Source of the DNA: Streptomyces camelliae
Lineage (GTDB): Bacteria > Actinomycetota > Actinomycetes > Streptomycetales > Streptomycetaceae
NCBI RefSeq assembly: GCF_027625935.1
Contig: NZ_CP115300.1
Location: 6,944,001-7,008,000 of the forward strand
Length of the DNA: 64,000 nt
Reading direction: 5' to 3'
Part shown: positions 8,725 to 20,220 of the stretch, in pieces
Numbering within the stretch: position 1 is the stretch's first letter
How the letters are laid out: each line of letters opens with the position of its first letter
Position numbers and translations under genes: made by a program
Notes under the pieces: generated by a model
Database searches by the model: none
What the model was told of the DNA's origin: nothing
What the model saw: the letters and a program-made list of their open reading frames with translations, nothing else

Positions 8725-9843
8725 TCAGCCCTCCGAGGGGGCGAGGCGCTTGAGCTCCGCCTCGGTCGACTTCAGCAGGTCGTTCCAGGACGCCTCGAAC
8801 TTCTCGACGCCCTCGTCCTCCAGCACCTGGACCACGTCGTCGTACGAGATCCCGAGCTTCTCCACCGCGTCGAGGTCGGCGCGCGCCTGCTCGTACGTCC
8901 CGGAGATGGTGTCGCCGGTGATCTCGCCGTGGTCCTCGGTGGCCTCCAGGGTGGCCTCCGGCATGGTGTTGACCGTGTTCGGCGCGACCAGGTCGGTGAC
9001 GTACATCGTGTCCTGGTAGGCCGGGTCCTTCACGCCGGTCGACGCCCACAGCGGACGCTGCTTGCGGGCGCCCGCGTTCTCCAGCGCCTGCCAGCGGCCG
9101 GAGGAGAAGACCTCCTCGTACGCCTGGTAGGCGAGGCGCGCGTTGGCGATGGCGGCCTTGCCGCGCAGCGCCTTGGCCTCGTCGGTGCCGAGGGCGTCGA
9201 GGCGCTTGTCGATCTCGGTGTCCACGCGGGACACGAAGAACGATGCCACGGAACGGATGAGCGACAGGTCGAGGCCGCGCTCCTTGGCCTTCTCCAGGCC
9301 GGAGAGGTAGGCGTCCATGACCGCGCGGTAGCGCTCCAGGGAGAAGATCAGCGTGACGTTCACGCTGATGCCGAGGCCGATGACCTCGGTGATCGCCGGC
9401 AGACCCGCCTGGGTGGCCGGGATCTTGATCAGGGTGTTGGGGCGGTCCACCAGCCAGGCCAGCTGCTTGGCCTCGGCGACGGTCGCCTTGGTGTTGTGGG
9501 CGAGACGGGGGTCCACCTCGATGGAGACCCGGCCGTCCTGGCCGTCCGTGGCGTCGAAGACCGGGCGCAGGATGTCGGCGGCGTCGCGGACGTCCGCCGT
9601 GGTGATCATGCGGATGGCCTCTTCGACGGTGACCTTGCGGGCGGCGAGGTCGGCGACCTGCTGCTCATAGCCGTCGCCACCGCTGATCGCCTTCTGGAAG
9701 ATCGTCGGGTTGGTGGTGACGCCCACGACGTGCTGCTGGTCGATCAGCTCGGCGAGGTTGCCGGACGTGATCCGCTTGCGCGACAGGTCGTCCAGCCAGA
9801 TCGCGACGCCTTCGTCGGAGAGGCGCTTGAGTGCGTCTGTCAT
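8725..9843 (-). CDS. tal: Transaldolase
   Basis: 372 residues, actinobacterial TalB-type. It transfers dihydroxyacetone units in the non-oxidative pentose phosphate branch. The Schiff-base lysine is K140 within [11 protein letters not shown]; the N-terminal [13 protein letters not shown] segment is typical. ATG start has GGAGATG upstream. 33 bases separate it from tkt and one base from zwf, consistent with one transcript. Confidence 0.95.
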   Translation of the reverse strand: MTDALKRLSDEGVAIWLDDLSRKRITSGNLAELIDQQHVVGVTTNPTIFQKAISGGDGYEQQVADLAARKVTVEEAIRMITTADVRDAADILRPVFDATDGQDGRVSIEVDPRLAHNTKATVAEAKQLAWLVDRPNTLIKIPATQAGLPAITEVIGLGISVNVTLIFSLERYRAVMDAYLSGLEKAKERGLDLSLIRSVASFFVSRVDTEIDKRLDALGTDEAKALRGKAAIANARLAYQAYEEVFSSGRWQALENAGARKQRPLWASTGVKDPAYQDTMYVTDLVAPNTVNTMPEATLEATEDHGEITGDTISGTYEQARADLDAVEKLGISYDDVVQVLEDEGVEKFEASWNDLLKSTEAELKRLAPSEG

Positions 9844-9876
9844 GGAATTACATCTCCTACGTGTCGTATATGAGCG

Positions 9877-11964
<2,088 letters not shown>

Positions 11965-12383
11965 CCTGGGTCAGGGCTCCTCTCCACATGTCGGTCGCCG
12001 GTCTTCGGGGCAGGTGCCCACCCGGCCGCCGGCGTGCTTGACGCCCGCCGGCCGCTGTCGAGCCTACCCCCGTAAGGACGTGCGTTTTTTCGAGTGTTTC
12101 CAGACTGCCGGGACTCTGTGCGATCCGCCTCCCGACTGGCCGACACGGCATTTGGCACATGAATACGGAGGCAGTCATCTGAGCGCTCAATCGAGGGGTG
12201 GGTCACCTCTTATGGGGGGCTCTCCGGTGATCCTCCGGCGGTCCTCGTTCGGGGGGCCGCCAACACGACCCCACCCCCGCGAAGGGCGGGGTATGGGCAA
12301 CGTCTAAAGTGGCGTGGTACGCGCGAGCCTTTACCGGCACTTCACTCGGGAGGCTTGCTGGGATGTCTCTGTCAGGGGTGTGC
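11965..12383. promoter_or_regulatory. Divergent promoter region between tkt and ctaB
   Basis: 419 bases without a supported gene. It must carry the promoters for the pentose phosphate operon (minus) and ctaB (plus). A -10-like TAAAGT sits at 12305-12310 upstream of ctaB, preceded by the inverted repeat CCCCGC/GCGGGG-like bases around 12277-12292. Short in-frame extensions of the ctaB ORF into this region are not supported. Confidence 0.5.
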
Positions 12384-13334
12384 GTGACGGCCGTCGAATC
12401 ACGTCCAGCGGGCGTGCTGGGTGGTGCGAGCCAGGGCCCGGTTCACCGGCCGTTCGGGGCCCGTGTCAAGGCGTTCGTGGCTCTGACCAAGCCGCGGATC
12501 ATCGAGCTGCTGCTCATCACCACCGTTCCGGTGATGTTCCTGGCCCAGAAGGGCGTGCCGGACCTGAAGCTGGTCCTGCTCACCTGCATCGGCGGCTACC
12601 TCTCGGCGGGCGGCGCCAACGCGCTGAACATGTACATCGACCGGGACATCGACGCGCTGATGGACCGCACCTCGCAGCGGCCGCTGGTGACCGGCATGGT
12701 CAGCCCGCCCGAGTGCCTGGCCTTCGGCATCACCCTGGCGGTCGTCTCCACGCTCCTCTTCGGATTCACCGTCAACTGGCTGAGCGCCTGGCTCTCGCTC
12801 GGAGCGCTCCTTTTCTACGTCGTCGTCTACACGATGATCCTCAAGCGCCGTACGTCGCAGAACATCGTGTGGGGCGGCATCGCCGGCTGCCTCCCGGTGC
12901 TCATCGGCTGGTCGTCGGTCACGGACTCGATGTCCTGGGCGCCGGTCATCCTCTTCCTCGTCATGTTCTTCTGGACCCCGCCGCACTACTGGCCGCTGTC
13001 CATGAAGGTCAAGGAGGACTACGCGCGCGTGGGCGTGCCGATGCTCCCGGTCATCGCCTCCAACAAGGTCGTCGCCCGGCAGATCGTCATCTACAGCTGG
13101 GTGATGGTCGCCGTCTCGCTGCTCCTCACCCCGCTCGGTTACACCGGCTGGTTCTACACGGTGGTCGCCCTCGCGGCCGGCGGCTTCTGGCTCTGGGAGG
13201 CGCACGGCCTGCAGAACCGGGCGAAGGCCGAGGTGACCGGCGCGAAGCTCAAGGAGATGCGGCTCTTCCACTGGTCGATCACCTATGTGTCGATCCTCTT
13301 CGTCGCGGTCGCGGTGGACCCGTTCCTGCGCTGA
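12384..13334 (+). CDS. ctaB: Protohaem IX farnesyltransferase (haem O synthase)
   Basis: 316 residues from GTG ([10 protein letters not shown]). UbiA-superfamily integral membrane prenyltransferase with about nine hydrophobic helices that converts haem B to haem O for cytochrome oxidase. The prenyl-diphosphate-binding motif NMYIDRDID lies near 82-90 (N82, D86, D90) and a second Asp region is [11 protein letters not shown]. An ATG at 12363 is an alternative start; the GTG has AGGGG upstream. It stands divergently from tkt, the arrangement known in Streptomyces, and its partner ctaA is 2.4 kb away. Confidence 0.94.
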   Translation: MTAVESRPAGVLGGASQGPVHRPFGARVKAFVALTKPRIIELLLITTVPVMFLAQKGVPDLKLVLLTCIGGYLSAGGANALNMYIDRDIDALMDRTSQRPLVTGMVSPPECLAFGITLAVVSTLLFGFTVNWLSAWLSLGALLFYVVVYTMILKRRTSQNIVWGGIAGCLPVLIGWSSVTDSMSWAPVILFLVMFFWTPPHYWPLSMKVKEDYARVGVPMLPVIASNKVVARQIVIYSWVMVAVSLLLTPLGYTGWFYTVVALAAGGFWLWEAHGLQNRAKAEVTGAKLKEMRLFHWSITYVSILFVAVAVDPFLR

Positions 13335-13403
13335 CACCCGTCGGGCGTACGTCACAGCGGTCTGCTCTCGCCAGTCGATCTACTCGTGAGTAGCATCCTG
13401 GTC

Positions 13404-13724
13404 ATGGCAGACACGCAGCAGGTTGACCCGAAGGCCGAGCGCAAGGCGGCCAAGCTGGCCCACCAGATCAGCGCCTTCGCCAAGGCGCACGGCGGCGCCG
13501 AGGGCCAGGTGGCCTACATCGGCGAACGCGGCGCCCGTATCGTCCTCGTCGGCGAGGACGGCGGCTGGGGCGATCTCGTCGCCCCGACCTACGCCATCGC
13601 CGAGCAGGCTGTGCAGAAGGCCGGCATCACCGTCCACGAGTTCTTCGACGGCGAGTTCGCGGCGAAGGTGAAGACCGGGCCGTACGAGTGGAAGCGGATG
13701 GCGGGCATTCAGATCGGCGGTTGA
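13404..13724 (+). CDS. Conserved small hypothetical protein
   Basis: 106 residues from ATG (MADTQQVDPKAER); a GTG at 13386 would add six residues. No membrane segment or signal. The N-terminal half is a Lys/Ala-rich helix, the rest predicted mixed alpha/beta (VAYIGERGARIVLVGEDGGWGD). It lies 69 bases after ctaB. I recognise no catalytic motif; likely a lineage-specific cytoplasmic protein. Confidence 0.8.
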   Translation: MADTQQVDPKAERKAAKLAHQISAFAKAHGGAEGQVAYIGERGARIVLVGEDGGWGDLVAPTYAIAEQAVQKAGITVHEFFDGEFAAKVKTGPYEWKRMAGIQIGG

Positions 13725-13773
13725 ACGGCTCGCCCCCGAGCCGAACCGCGACCTCGAACCCCGTTCACCCGTT

Positions 13774-13799
13774 AGGACGTGTAAGGCAGCACACGTCCT
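13774..13799 (+). promoter_or_regulatory. Inverted repeat upstream of the amidohydrolase gene
   Basis: AGGACGTGT (13774-13782) and ACACGTCCT (13791-13799) are perfect 9-bp inverted arms around an 8-base centre, ending 15 bases before the next start codon. It may be an operator or a leader hairpin next to the ribosome binding site CGGGGAG. Confidence 0.5.
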
Positions 13800-13814
13800 C
13801 ACGGGGAGCCCGGG

Positions 13815-14921
13815 ATGATCGAAACGCCGTCCCTCGTGGACCAGTACTGCCATGGCGTACTGCGGACGGAGCTGGGCCTCGGCACCTTCGAGGCCCAACT
13901 GGCGCACACCGAGGGACCCCCCGCACCCGGCACCACCCTCTTCGACACCCAGACCGGCTTCGCCGTACGCCGCTGGTGCCCGCCCCTGCTCGGCCTGGAA
14001 CCCCACTGCCCGCCCGCCCGCTATCTGGCCCGCCGCCGGGAACTGGGCGTCCTGGAGACGGGCCGCAGGCTCCTGCGGGGCAGCGGTATCACCACCTACC
14101 TCGTCGACACCGGCCTGCCCGGCGACCTCACCGGCCCCGCCGAACTGGCCTCCGCCGGCTTCGCCGAGGCCCATGAGATCGTTCGGCTGGAGCTGCTCGC
14201 GGAACAGGTCGCCGACACCTCCGGCACCGTCGAGTCCTTCCTCGCCAACCTCGCCGAGTCCGTGCACGCCGCCGCCGCGCACGCCGTCGCCTTCACCTCC
14301 GTCGCCGGGCTCCGGCACGGCCTCGCCCTCGCCCCCGAGCCACCGGGACCGGGGGAGGTACGGGGCGCGGCGGGCCGCTGGCTGGCCGGGCGCCCGGTGG
14401 GCGGCGCGCTCTTCGACCCCGTGCTGCTACGGCACCTGCTGTGGATCGCCGTCGCCTCCGGGCTCCCCCTCCAGCTGCACGCGGGGCTCGGCGAGCCCGG
14501 CTCCCGCATCGACCGCACGGATCCGGTGCTGCTCACCGACTTCGTCCGGGCCACCGCCGGCCTCGGCACCGATCTGGTCCTGCTGCACGGCTATCCGTAC
14601 CACCGCCACGCCGCCCACCTGGCCGGTGTCTTCGCGCACGTCTACACCGACTCCGGCGCCGCGCTCGTACGCACCGGCGCCCGGGCCGCCACGGTCCTCG
14701 CCGAGATCCTGGAGCTGGCCCCCTTCGGCAAGATCCTCTTCTCCACCGGCGCCCAGGGCCTGCCCGAGCTGCACGTCGTGGGGGCCCGGCTGTTCCGCGA
14801 GGCGCTGGGCCGGGTCCTGGGCGGCTGGGTCGCCGACGGCGCCTGGTCCCTGGAGGACGCCCAGCGGGTGGCCCGACTGGTCGCGGCGGACAACGCGCGC
14901 CGGGTGTACGGACTGCGGTGA
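13815..14921 (+). CDS. Amidohydrolase-superfamily protein
   Basis: 368 residues. Amidohydrolase-2-like TIM-barrel protein. The usual N-terminal metal motif is reduced to VDQYCHGVL (D9, H13). Later barrel-strand residues include LQLHAGLGEPG (metal-binding His), VLLHGYPYHRHAAHLA and FGKILFSTGAQGLPE. The central part (YLVDTGLPGD) fits the same fold. Substrate unknown; glutamine synthetase-fused relatives exist in this superfamily. It starts with ATG after GGGGAG and is followed at 18 bases by the nucleotidyltransferase gene. Confidence 0.78.
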   Translation: MIETPSLVDQYCHGVLRTELGLGTFEAQLAHTEGPPAPGTTLFDTQTGFAVRRWCPPLLGLEPHCPPARYLARRRELGVLETGRRLLRGSGITTYLVDTGLPGDLTGPAELASAGFAEAHEIVRLELLAEQVADTSGTVESFLANLAESVHAAAAHAVAFTSVAGLRHGLALAPEPPGPGEVRGAAGRWLAGRPVGGALFDPVLLRHLLWIAVASGLPLQLHAGLGEPGSRIDRTDPVLLTDFVRATAGLGTDLVLLHGYPYHRHAAHLAGVFAHVYTDSGAALVRTGARAATVLAEILELAPFGKILFSTGAQGLPELHVVGARLFREALGRVLGGWVADGAWSLEDAQRVARLVAADNARRVYGLR

Positions 14922-14939
14922 ACTGACAAGACTGGGCGC

Positions 14940-15689
14940 ATGCCGACGGAATCGACGCAATCCCTGCTCGCCCGTTTCCTGACCGACCTGGCGCCGCTGC
15001 GTCCCCGTGCCGTGTGGGCCCACGGTTCCCTGGCCGGCGGCGACTACCAGGAGGGCCGCAGCGACCTGGACCTCATCGCCGTACTCCCGGCTCCGGTGAG
15101 CCTCAGGACTTTACGCCGGGTCGTGTCCCTGCACCGCGGGCTGCGCACCGAACCGCTCGCGGCGAAGCTCCACTGCAGCTATCTGACCCCGGCCGGCCTG
15201 GACGACCCGGACCGGTCCCACCTCACCTGGGCGCACCGGCACGTCATGCGCCGCCCGGTCACTCCCGTCACCCGGCGCGAGCTGCACGACTTCGGCCGCG
15301 TGCTGCACGGCGAGCCACCGGCCGGGCTGCTGCCGCCGGTGCCGGAGCGACAGCTGCACGCCTTCGTCGTTCGCGACCAGCGGGACTTCTGGCGGCCCAA
15401 TGTCGACCGGGCCCGGCTGTGGATGCGGGACATCTGGGTCGACGCGGGCCTGCTGACCTTCGCCCGCGCCACCGTGACCCTGCACGACGGACGGCTGATC
15501 TCGAAGCGGGAGGCGCTCACCGAGCTTCCGGCCCTCGGTGCTCCGGTCGAGGTCGTCGAGGACATCACCCGCAGGCGGTACGACCCGGACGCGCCGGGGG
15601 CGGACGACACCTGGCGCGCCCGCCGGGCGGAGCTGACCCGCGGGTATCTGGGACCGGCGATCGACGCGCTCGTAGCAGCGCACCGGTGA
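14940..15689 (+). CDS. Nucleotidyltransferase-domain protein
   Basis: 249 residues. The Pol-beta-type nucleotidyltransferase signature HGSLAGGDYQEGRSDLDL occurs at 28-45 (G29-S30, D42, D44). The C-terminal half (DFWRPNVDRARLWMRDIWVDAGLLTFARATVT) resembles aminoglycoside adenylyltransferase-like proteins. It may nucleotidylate a small molecule; the substrate cannot be told. Convergent with ctaA with 12 bases between. Confidence 0.8.
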   Translation: MPTESTQSLLARFLTDLAPLRPRAVWAHGSLAGGDYQEGRSDLDLIAVLPAPVSLRTLRRVVSLHRGLRTEPLAAKLHCSYLTPAGLDDPDRSHLTWAHRHVMRRPVTPVTRRELHDFGRVLHGEPPAGLLPPVPERQLHAFVVRDQRDFWRPNVDRARLWMRDIWVDAGLLTFARATVTLHDGRLISKREALTELPALGAPVEVVEDITRRRYDPDAPGADDTWRARRAELTRGYLGPAIDALVAAHR

Positions 15690-15701
15690 CCGGACGGCAC
15701 C

Positions 15702-16715
15702 TCAGCCGGCCGCGGGCTCCAGGTGGTCGCCGGTCGCGGGAGCCGGGACGGTGGCGTCGAGCGCGGGACGCTCCCGCAACGACAGCAGCACGCGCAGTAC
15801 CCAGATCCACATCACGCAGGAGCCGAGCATGTGGGCGGAGACCAGCGCCTCGGGCAGATGGGTGAAGTACTGGACGTAACCCACGACACCCTGGCACAGC
15901 AGCACGATGAACAGTTCCCGCGTCCGGTCCAGCGGACCCTTCGGCGAGTCGACCGCCTTGAGGACGAACCACAGCGCGAACGTCAGCGTCACCACGATCC
16001 AGGCGAACACGGAGTGCAGCTTGGCGACGGTCTCCCAGTCGATCGGGATGCGCTTGACGTCGCTGGAGTCGCCCGCGTGCGGGCCGGCGCCCGTCACCAC
16101 CGTGCCGGCCCCGATCAGCAGGACGGAGGCGACCACGAGGAACCACACCAGCTGCTGCACCGCCTTGCCGACCAGCGGCCGGGGCGCGCCGTCGCCCTCG
16201 CGGGTGCGCTGCCACATCAGCACGGCCACCGCGGTCAGCGCCGTCGCCAGCAGGAAGTGCGCCGCGACCGTGTAGGGGTTGAGGCCGACGAGCACCACGA
16301 TGCCGCCCAGCACCGCGTTGCCCATCACGAGCCAGAACTGCGCCCAGCCGAGCCGGGTCAGGCTGCGCCGGTACGGCTTCTCGGACCGCGCGGCGATGAT
16401 CGCCCAGCCGACCGCGGCGCACAGCACGTACGTCAGCATGCGATTGCCGAACTCGATGGCGCTGTGGTAGCTCAGCGCGCTCGTCGGCGTCAGCGAGCCG
16501 TCGGTGCACTCGGGCCAGGTCGGGCAGCCGAGGCCCGAGCCGGTGAGGCGTACGGCACCGCCAGTGACCACGATGACCACCGACATGACGAGCGCGGCGA
16601 GGGCCGCCCGCTGCACGGTCCGGGGCCCCGGAGTCCAGCGTTCGGCGATGAAGGCGAGCGGGTTGCGCAGGGCGGCTACGGCGTCGGCGCGGGTCAGCTT
16701 TGGCACGGGCACCAT
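15702..16715 (-). CDS. ctaA: Haem A synthase (COX15/CtaA family)
   Basis: 337 residues from ATG (MVPVPKLTRADAV). Integral membrane enzyme with eight hydrophobic helices that oxidises haem O to haem A for the aa3 oxidase. The family segments GGAVRLTGSGLGCPTWPEC and the conserved His residues in EFGNRMLTY/AHFLLAT, KLHSVFAW and SAHMLGS are visible. The frame stays open upstream but the preceding 40 residues lack coding character. Works with CtaB encoded upstream on the other strand. Confidence 0.94.
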   Translation of the reverse strand: MVPVPKLTRADAVAALRNPLAFIAERWTPGPRTVQRAALAALVMSVVIVVTGGAVRLTGSGLGCPTWPECTDGSLTPTSALSYHSAIEFGNRMLTYVLCAAVGWAIIAARSEKPYRRSLTRLGWAQFWLVMGNAVLGGIVVLVGLNPYTVAAHFLLATALTAVAVLMWQRTREGDGAPRPLVGKAVQQLVWFLVVASVLLIGAGTVVTGAGPHAGDSSDVKRIPIDWETVAKLHSVFAWIVVTLTFALWFVLKAVDSPKGPLDRTRELFIVLLCQGVVGYVQYFTHLPEALVSAHMLGSCVMWIWVLRVLLSLRERPALDATVPAPATGDHLEPAAG

Positions 16716-16761
16716 CGTAGGCCGCCGCTTGTGCACGCTTTCACGAGGGTCCCTCGTGCTC

Positions 16762-17535
16762 TCATTCCCAGCGGAAGAACTTCCCCGCCGCCGCGAGCCC
16801 CACGACCGCCCACACCGCCAGGATCCCCAGGTCACCCCACGGCATGCCGGCCCCGTGCTGGAGCACGCTCCGCAGGCCGTCCGACAGCGCGGAGATCGGC
16901 AGCAGGCGCAGGACGTCCTGCCCGGCCGAGCCGAACTTGTCCAGCGGGACGATGACCCCGCCGCCGACGAGCAGCAGCAGGAAGACGAGGTTGGCGGCGG
17001 CCAGCGTCGCCTCGGCCTTCAGGGTGCCCGCCATCAGCAGCCCGAGCCCGGAGAACGCGGCCGTGCCGAGGATCAGCAGGAGCAGGACGGCGGCGGGGTT
17101 GCCGTGCGGGGACCAGCCCAGCGCGAGCGCGATCACCGTCAGCAGGATCACCTGGAGGACCTCGGTGACCAGCACGGACGCCGTCTTGGCGGTCATCAGG
17201 CCCCAGCGGGGCAGCGGCGAGGAGGCGAGCCGCTTCAGCACGCCGTAGCGGCGCTCGAAGCCGGTCGCGATGGCCTGCCCGGTGAACGCCGTCGACATCA
17301 CGGCGAGGGCGAGGATGCCGGGGGCGAGGAAGTCGACGGCCTTGCCCTTGCCGGTGTCCACGATGTCCACGGAGCTGAAGAGCGCCAGCAGCAGGGTCGG
17401 GATGACGACCGTCAGCAGCAGCTGCTCGCCGTTGCGCAGCAGCATCCTGGTCTCCAGGGCCGCCTGCGCCGCGATCATGCGGGGCAGGGGGGCGGCGCCC
17501 GGCTTCGGGGCGTACGTACCCGTTGCGGTCGTCAT
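16762..17535 (-). CDS. ABC-2 type transporter permease
   Basis: 257 residues with about six hydrophobic helices and the ABC-2 motif GFERRYGVLKRLASSPLPRWGLM. Membrane partner of the ATPase encoded immediately upstream; their genes overlap by four bases. In Streptomyces this pair sits next to ctaA, hinting at a link with respiration or haem trafficking, but the exported substrate is unknown. Confidence 0.9.
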   Translation of the reverse strand: MTTATGTYAPKPGAAPLPRMIAAQAALETRMLLRNGEQLLLTVVIPTLLLALFSSVDIVDTGKGKAVDFLAPGILALAVMSTAFTGQAIATGFERRYGVLKRLASSPLPRWGLMTAKTASVLVTEVLQVILLTVIALALGWSPHGNPAAVLLLLILGTAAFSGLGLLMAGTLKAEATLAAANLVFLLLLVGGGVIVPLDKFGSAGQDVLRLLPISALSDGLRSVLQHGAGMPWGDLGILAVWAVVGLAAAGKFFRWE

Positions 17536-18455
17536 GAGCGCAACTCCTTGCCCGTGAGCTCAAGAAAGACGTCTTCGAGGGTGTGCCGTTCCACCGAGAT
17601 CCGGTCCGGCATCACCCCGTGCTGGGCGCACCAGGAGGTGACCGTGGCCAGCAGCTGGGGGTCCACCCTGCCGACGACCCGGTAGCTGCCCGGGGTCAGC
17701 TCGGCGGCCGTGCAGCCGTCCGGGAGCGCCTTGAGCAGGGAGCCGACGTCGAGGCCGGGGCGGCCGGTGAAGCGCAGGGTGTTCTCGGCGCCGCCCTTGC
17801 ACAGCTCCTCGGGGGAGCCCTGGGCGATGACCTTGCCGCCGTCGATGATCGCCACATCGTCGGCGAGCTGCTCGGCCTCTTCCATGTAATGGGTGGTGAG
17901 GATCACCGAGACGCCGTCGGCGCGCAGGTCCTTCACCAGGTCCCAGGTGGCCCGGCGGGCCTGCGGGTCGAGGCCGGCGGTCGGCTCGTCCAGGAAGACC
18001 AGCTCCGGGCGCCCGACGACGGCCATGGCCAGCGCCAGCCGCTGCTGCTGGCCGCCGGACAGCCGGCGGTAGCCGGTCCGGCCGCAGGAGCCGAGGCCCA
18101 GCCGCTCGATCAGCGCGTCCACGTCCAGCGGGTGCGCGTGCAGCTTGGCCACGTGCCGCAGCATCTCGTCCGCGCGGGCACCGGAGTACACGCCGCCGGA
18201 CTGGAGCATCACACCGATACGGGGACGCAACTCGGCGGACTGCCGTACCGGGTCGAGGCCCAGGACACGCACCGTGCCGGAATCCGGCTTCCGGTACCCC
18301 TCGCAAGTCTCGACCGTGGACGTCTTCCCCGCCCCGTTGGGACCGAGAACGGCGGTCACGCCCGCCTCGGCCACCAGGTCGAGGCCGTCCACCGCGGTCT
18401 TTGTGCCGTACCGCTTCACCAGGGCCTGGACCTGGACCACGGGCTCACTTCGCAT
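17532..18455 (-). CDS. ABC transporter ATP-binding protein (ABC-2 exporter)
   Basis: 307 residues from ATG (MRSEPVVQVQALVKRYG). Walker A GPNGAGKT at about 38-45, signature LSGGQQQRLALA, Walker B LVFLDEPTAGLDP. A C-terminal roughly 80-residue regulatory extension (SLLKALPDGCTAAELTPGSYRVVG) is typical of DrrA-like exporter ATPases. Couples to the downstream permease. The reading frame is open upstream of the chosen start without coding character. Confidence 0.92.
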   Translation of the reverse strand: MRSEPVVQVQALVKRYGTKTAVDGLDLVAEAGVTAVLGPNGAGKTSTVETCEGYRKPDSGTVRVLGLDPVRQSAELRPRIGVMLQSGGVYSGARADEMLRHVAKLHAHPLDVDALIERLGLGSCGRTGYRRLSGGQQQRLALAMAVVGRPELVFLDEPTAGLDPQARRATWDLVKDLRADGVSVILTTHYMEEAEQLADDVAIIDGGKVIAQGSPEELCKGGAENTLRFTGRPGLDVGSLLKALPDGCTAAELTPGSYRVVGRVDPQLLATVTSWCAQHGVMPDRISVERHTLEDVFLELTGKELRS

Positions 18456-18486
18456 GGCTCCAGAGTCTAGGGAGGCGTGGGAGCGT

Positions 18487-19302
18487 TCAGACGTGCGGGT
18501 ACGGGAACTCCTCCTCACGGGGCCGGTGCACCGGCAGCCACCGCTGGGCGTAGGCCACCGCGTCCGCCACCGGGAACAGCCGCACGTCCGCCGCGCCCAC
18601 CCTGCCGCGCACGACGTCCCGGTCCCGTTCGAAGTCGTACCCCAGCTCGTCGAAGCGGTCGGAGTCGATCGAGACCTCGATCACCGTCTCCCAGCCGCCC
18701 CCGGGCGCGGGCCGGCCGACAGCCACGCGCGGCGCGGGTATCCGGTACTCGGCCAGGTGGAAGCTGGTGCAGGCGTCGTAGCCCGCGCCCAGCAGCAGGA
18801 CCCGGGCGCCCAGTTTCTCCAGCCGGGCCAGCGGGCTGTGCTCGCCGAGCCGGCAGTCGGACGCGTGGCCTTCGGTGACCGCGCGCGCGTGCGGGCCGAC
18901 GGCCGCGAAGGAGGTCTGCGGGTGCGCGCTGCGCAGCGCTCCGGGCCAGGTCCGCACGGTCTCGGGGATCACACCGACGCCTCGGGTGGGGGTGATCAGC
19001 GGATCGTACGGCGGCATGGTGGCCCGGATCCGGTCCCACCACTCCTCGGGCACCGGCGGATTTCCCCACACGGCCGGGTCGGACAGGTCGCCGGACTGGG
19101 CCGGGACGACCAGCGTGCCGGACGGGCCCAGGGCGTCGAGGAGTCCCTGGACGACGGCGACCGGGCCTCCGTTCACCCAGCCGAGCGAGCTGAGCGAGGA
19201 GTGCACGAGGAGGATCTCGCCGGTCTCGACACCGAGCAGGCGCAGCTGTGCGGCGACTGAGTCCCGGGTGACAAGTGGGCCGGTCGGAGGGGGTGTCGGC
19301 AT
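18487..19302 (-). CDS. Aminoglycoside N(3)-acetyltransferase family protein
   Basis: 271 residues. AAC(3)/FrbF/YokD-family acetyl-CoA-dependent transferase. Seen are the N-terminal ILLVHSSLSSLGWV, TLVVPAQSG, the HPQTSFAAVGPHA segment and LLLGAGYDACTSFHLAEY with conserved Asp/His/Glu. Members acetylate the 3-amino group of aminoglycosides or other amines; resistance is possible but not shown by sequence. It is 32 bases downstream on the same strand side of the ABC exporter genes' start, transcribed towards them. Confidence 0.88.
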   Translation of the reverse strand: MPTPPPTGPLVTRDSVAAQLRLLGVETGEILLVHSSLSSLGWVNGGPVAVVQGLLDALGPSGTLVVPAQSGDLSDPAVWGNPPVPEEWWDRIRATMPPYDPLITPTRGVGVIPETVRTWPGALRSAHPQTSFAAVGPHARAVTEGHASDCRLGEHSPLARLEKLGARVLLLGAGYDACTSFHLAEYRIPAPRVAVGRPAPGGGWETVIEVSIDSDRFDELGYDFERDRDVVRGRVGAADVRLFPVADAVAYAQRWLPVHRPREEEFPYPHV

Positions 19303-19399
19303 GCTTCCGGAGTCTTCCCGACGGGTCCGCGCGGCGCCACCGAATTGCCTGTTCAGACCCCTCCGGATGATCGATCAAAGATCGTTTCCGCAGGTCGGA

Positions 19400-19413
19400 T
19401 TAGGTATGCCTAA
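19400..19413. promoter_or_regulatory. Palindrome TTAGG-4-CCTAA upstream of sufR, iron-box-like
   Basis: TTAGGTATGCCTAA has perfect 5-bp arms around TATG, 73 bases before the sufR start. The first half and centre match the DtxR/IdeR-type iron box (TTAGGTTAGSCTAACCTAA) at about 13 of 19 positions, but the distal half is degenerate. It could bind SufR, an IdeR/DmdR-type repressor, or a regulator of the divergent acetyltransferase gene. Confidence 0.45.
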
Positions 19414-19449
19414 GTGATGCAGGGCACCGTCCGGTGATCCGGACGGCGC

Positions 19450-19479
19450 TTGTCAGGCTCCGCGGAATTACGCAACAAT
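19450..19479 (+). promoter_or_regulatory. Candidate sufR promoter with leaderless transcript
   Basis: TTGTCA (19450-19455) and AACAAT (19474-19479) are spaced by 18 bases. Position +1 would fall at about 19486, the GTG start codon of sufR, and no Shine-Dalgarno precedes that codon. A leaderless mRNA is inferred. Confidence 0.55.
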
Positions 19480-19485
19480 GGCGTT

Positions 19486-20220
19486 GTGAAAAACGTCGGC
19501 GAGGCTCGGGAGACCCCCCTGGGGGCCCCGCAGGAGGAGCTCGCGACCGGTGAGCGTTCCACGCGCAACCGCGTCGCGCGATCCATCCTGGACCACGGCC
19601 CGTCGACCGTCGCCGAGCTGGCCGGCCGGCTGGGCCTGACCCAGGCCGCCGTCCGGCGGCACCTGGACGCCCTGGTCGCCGACGACATCGTGGAGGCGCG
19701 GGAGCAGCGGGTGTACGGCACGCGTACGCGCGGCCGTCCCGCCAAGGTCTTCGCGCTCACCGACTGCGGCCGGGACGCCTTCGACCAGTCGTACGACAAG
19801 CTGGCCGCCGACGCGCTGCGCTGGATCGCCGAGCAGGGCGGTGGCCCCGAGGCCGTCGCCGCGTTCGCCCGCGCGCGGATCGCCGCCCAGGCGAGCGCCT
19901 ACCGCAGGGCGATCGAGGCGGTCACGCCCGACAAGCGTGCCGAAGCGCTGGCCAAGGCCCTGAGCGTGGACGGGTACGCTGCAACGGCGCGCACCGCACC
20001 GGTCGGCGAGCAGCTGTGCCAGCACCACTGCCCGGTCGCCCATGTCGCGGAGCAGTTCCCCCAGCTGTGCGAGGCGGAGACGGAGATCTTCGCCGAGCTG
20101 CTGGGAACCCACGTCCAGCGACTGGCGACCATCGCGCACGGCGACGGCGTCTGCACGACGTTCATCCCCAAGATTTCCACTGACGCACCTGCAAGCACGG
20201 CCGGGAGGAACCCCGCATGA
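19486..20220 (+). CDS. sufR: SufR-type Fe-S-sensing transcriptional repressor
   Basis: 244 residues from GTG ([11 protein letters not shown]). N-terminal winged helix ([25 protein letters not shown], about 40-64) and a C-terminal cluster-binding set of cysteines: C178 and C182 in [13 protein letters not shown]195, and C223. This is the actinobacterial SufR pattern: holo-protein represses the suf operon and loss of its Fe-S cluster induces it. It is the first gene of the operon and overlaps sufB by ATGA, so it autoregulates the whole set (inferred from family). Confidence 0.93.
   Translation: MKNVGEARETPLGAPQEELATGERSTRNRVARSILDHGPSTVAELAGRLGLTQAAVRRHLDALVADDIVEAREQRVYGTRTRGRPAKVFALTDCGRDAFDQSYDKLAADALRWIAEQGGGPEAVAAFARARIAAQASAYRRAIEAVTPDKRAEALAKALSVDGYAATARTAPVGEQLCQHHCPVAHVAEQFPQLCEAETEIFAELLGTHVQRLATIAHGDGVCTTFIPKISTDAPASTAGRNPA

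Noticed and set aside
18487..19302. Proven aminoglycoside resistance gene
   Set aside because: Family match is clear, but relatives act on other amines too and the window has no antibiotic cluster.
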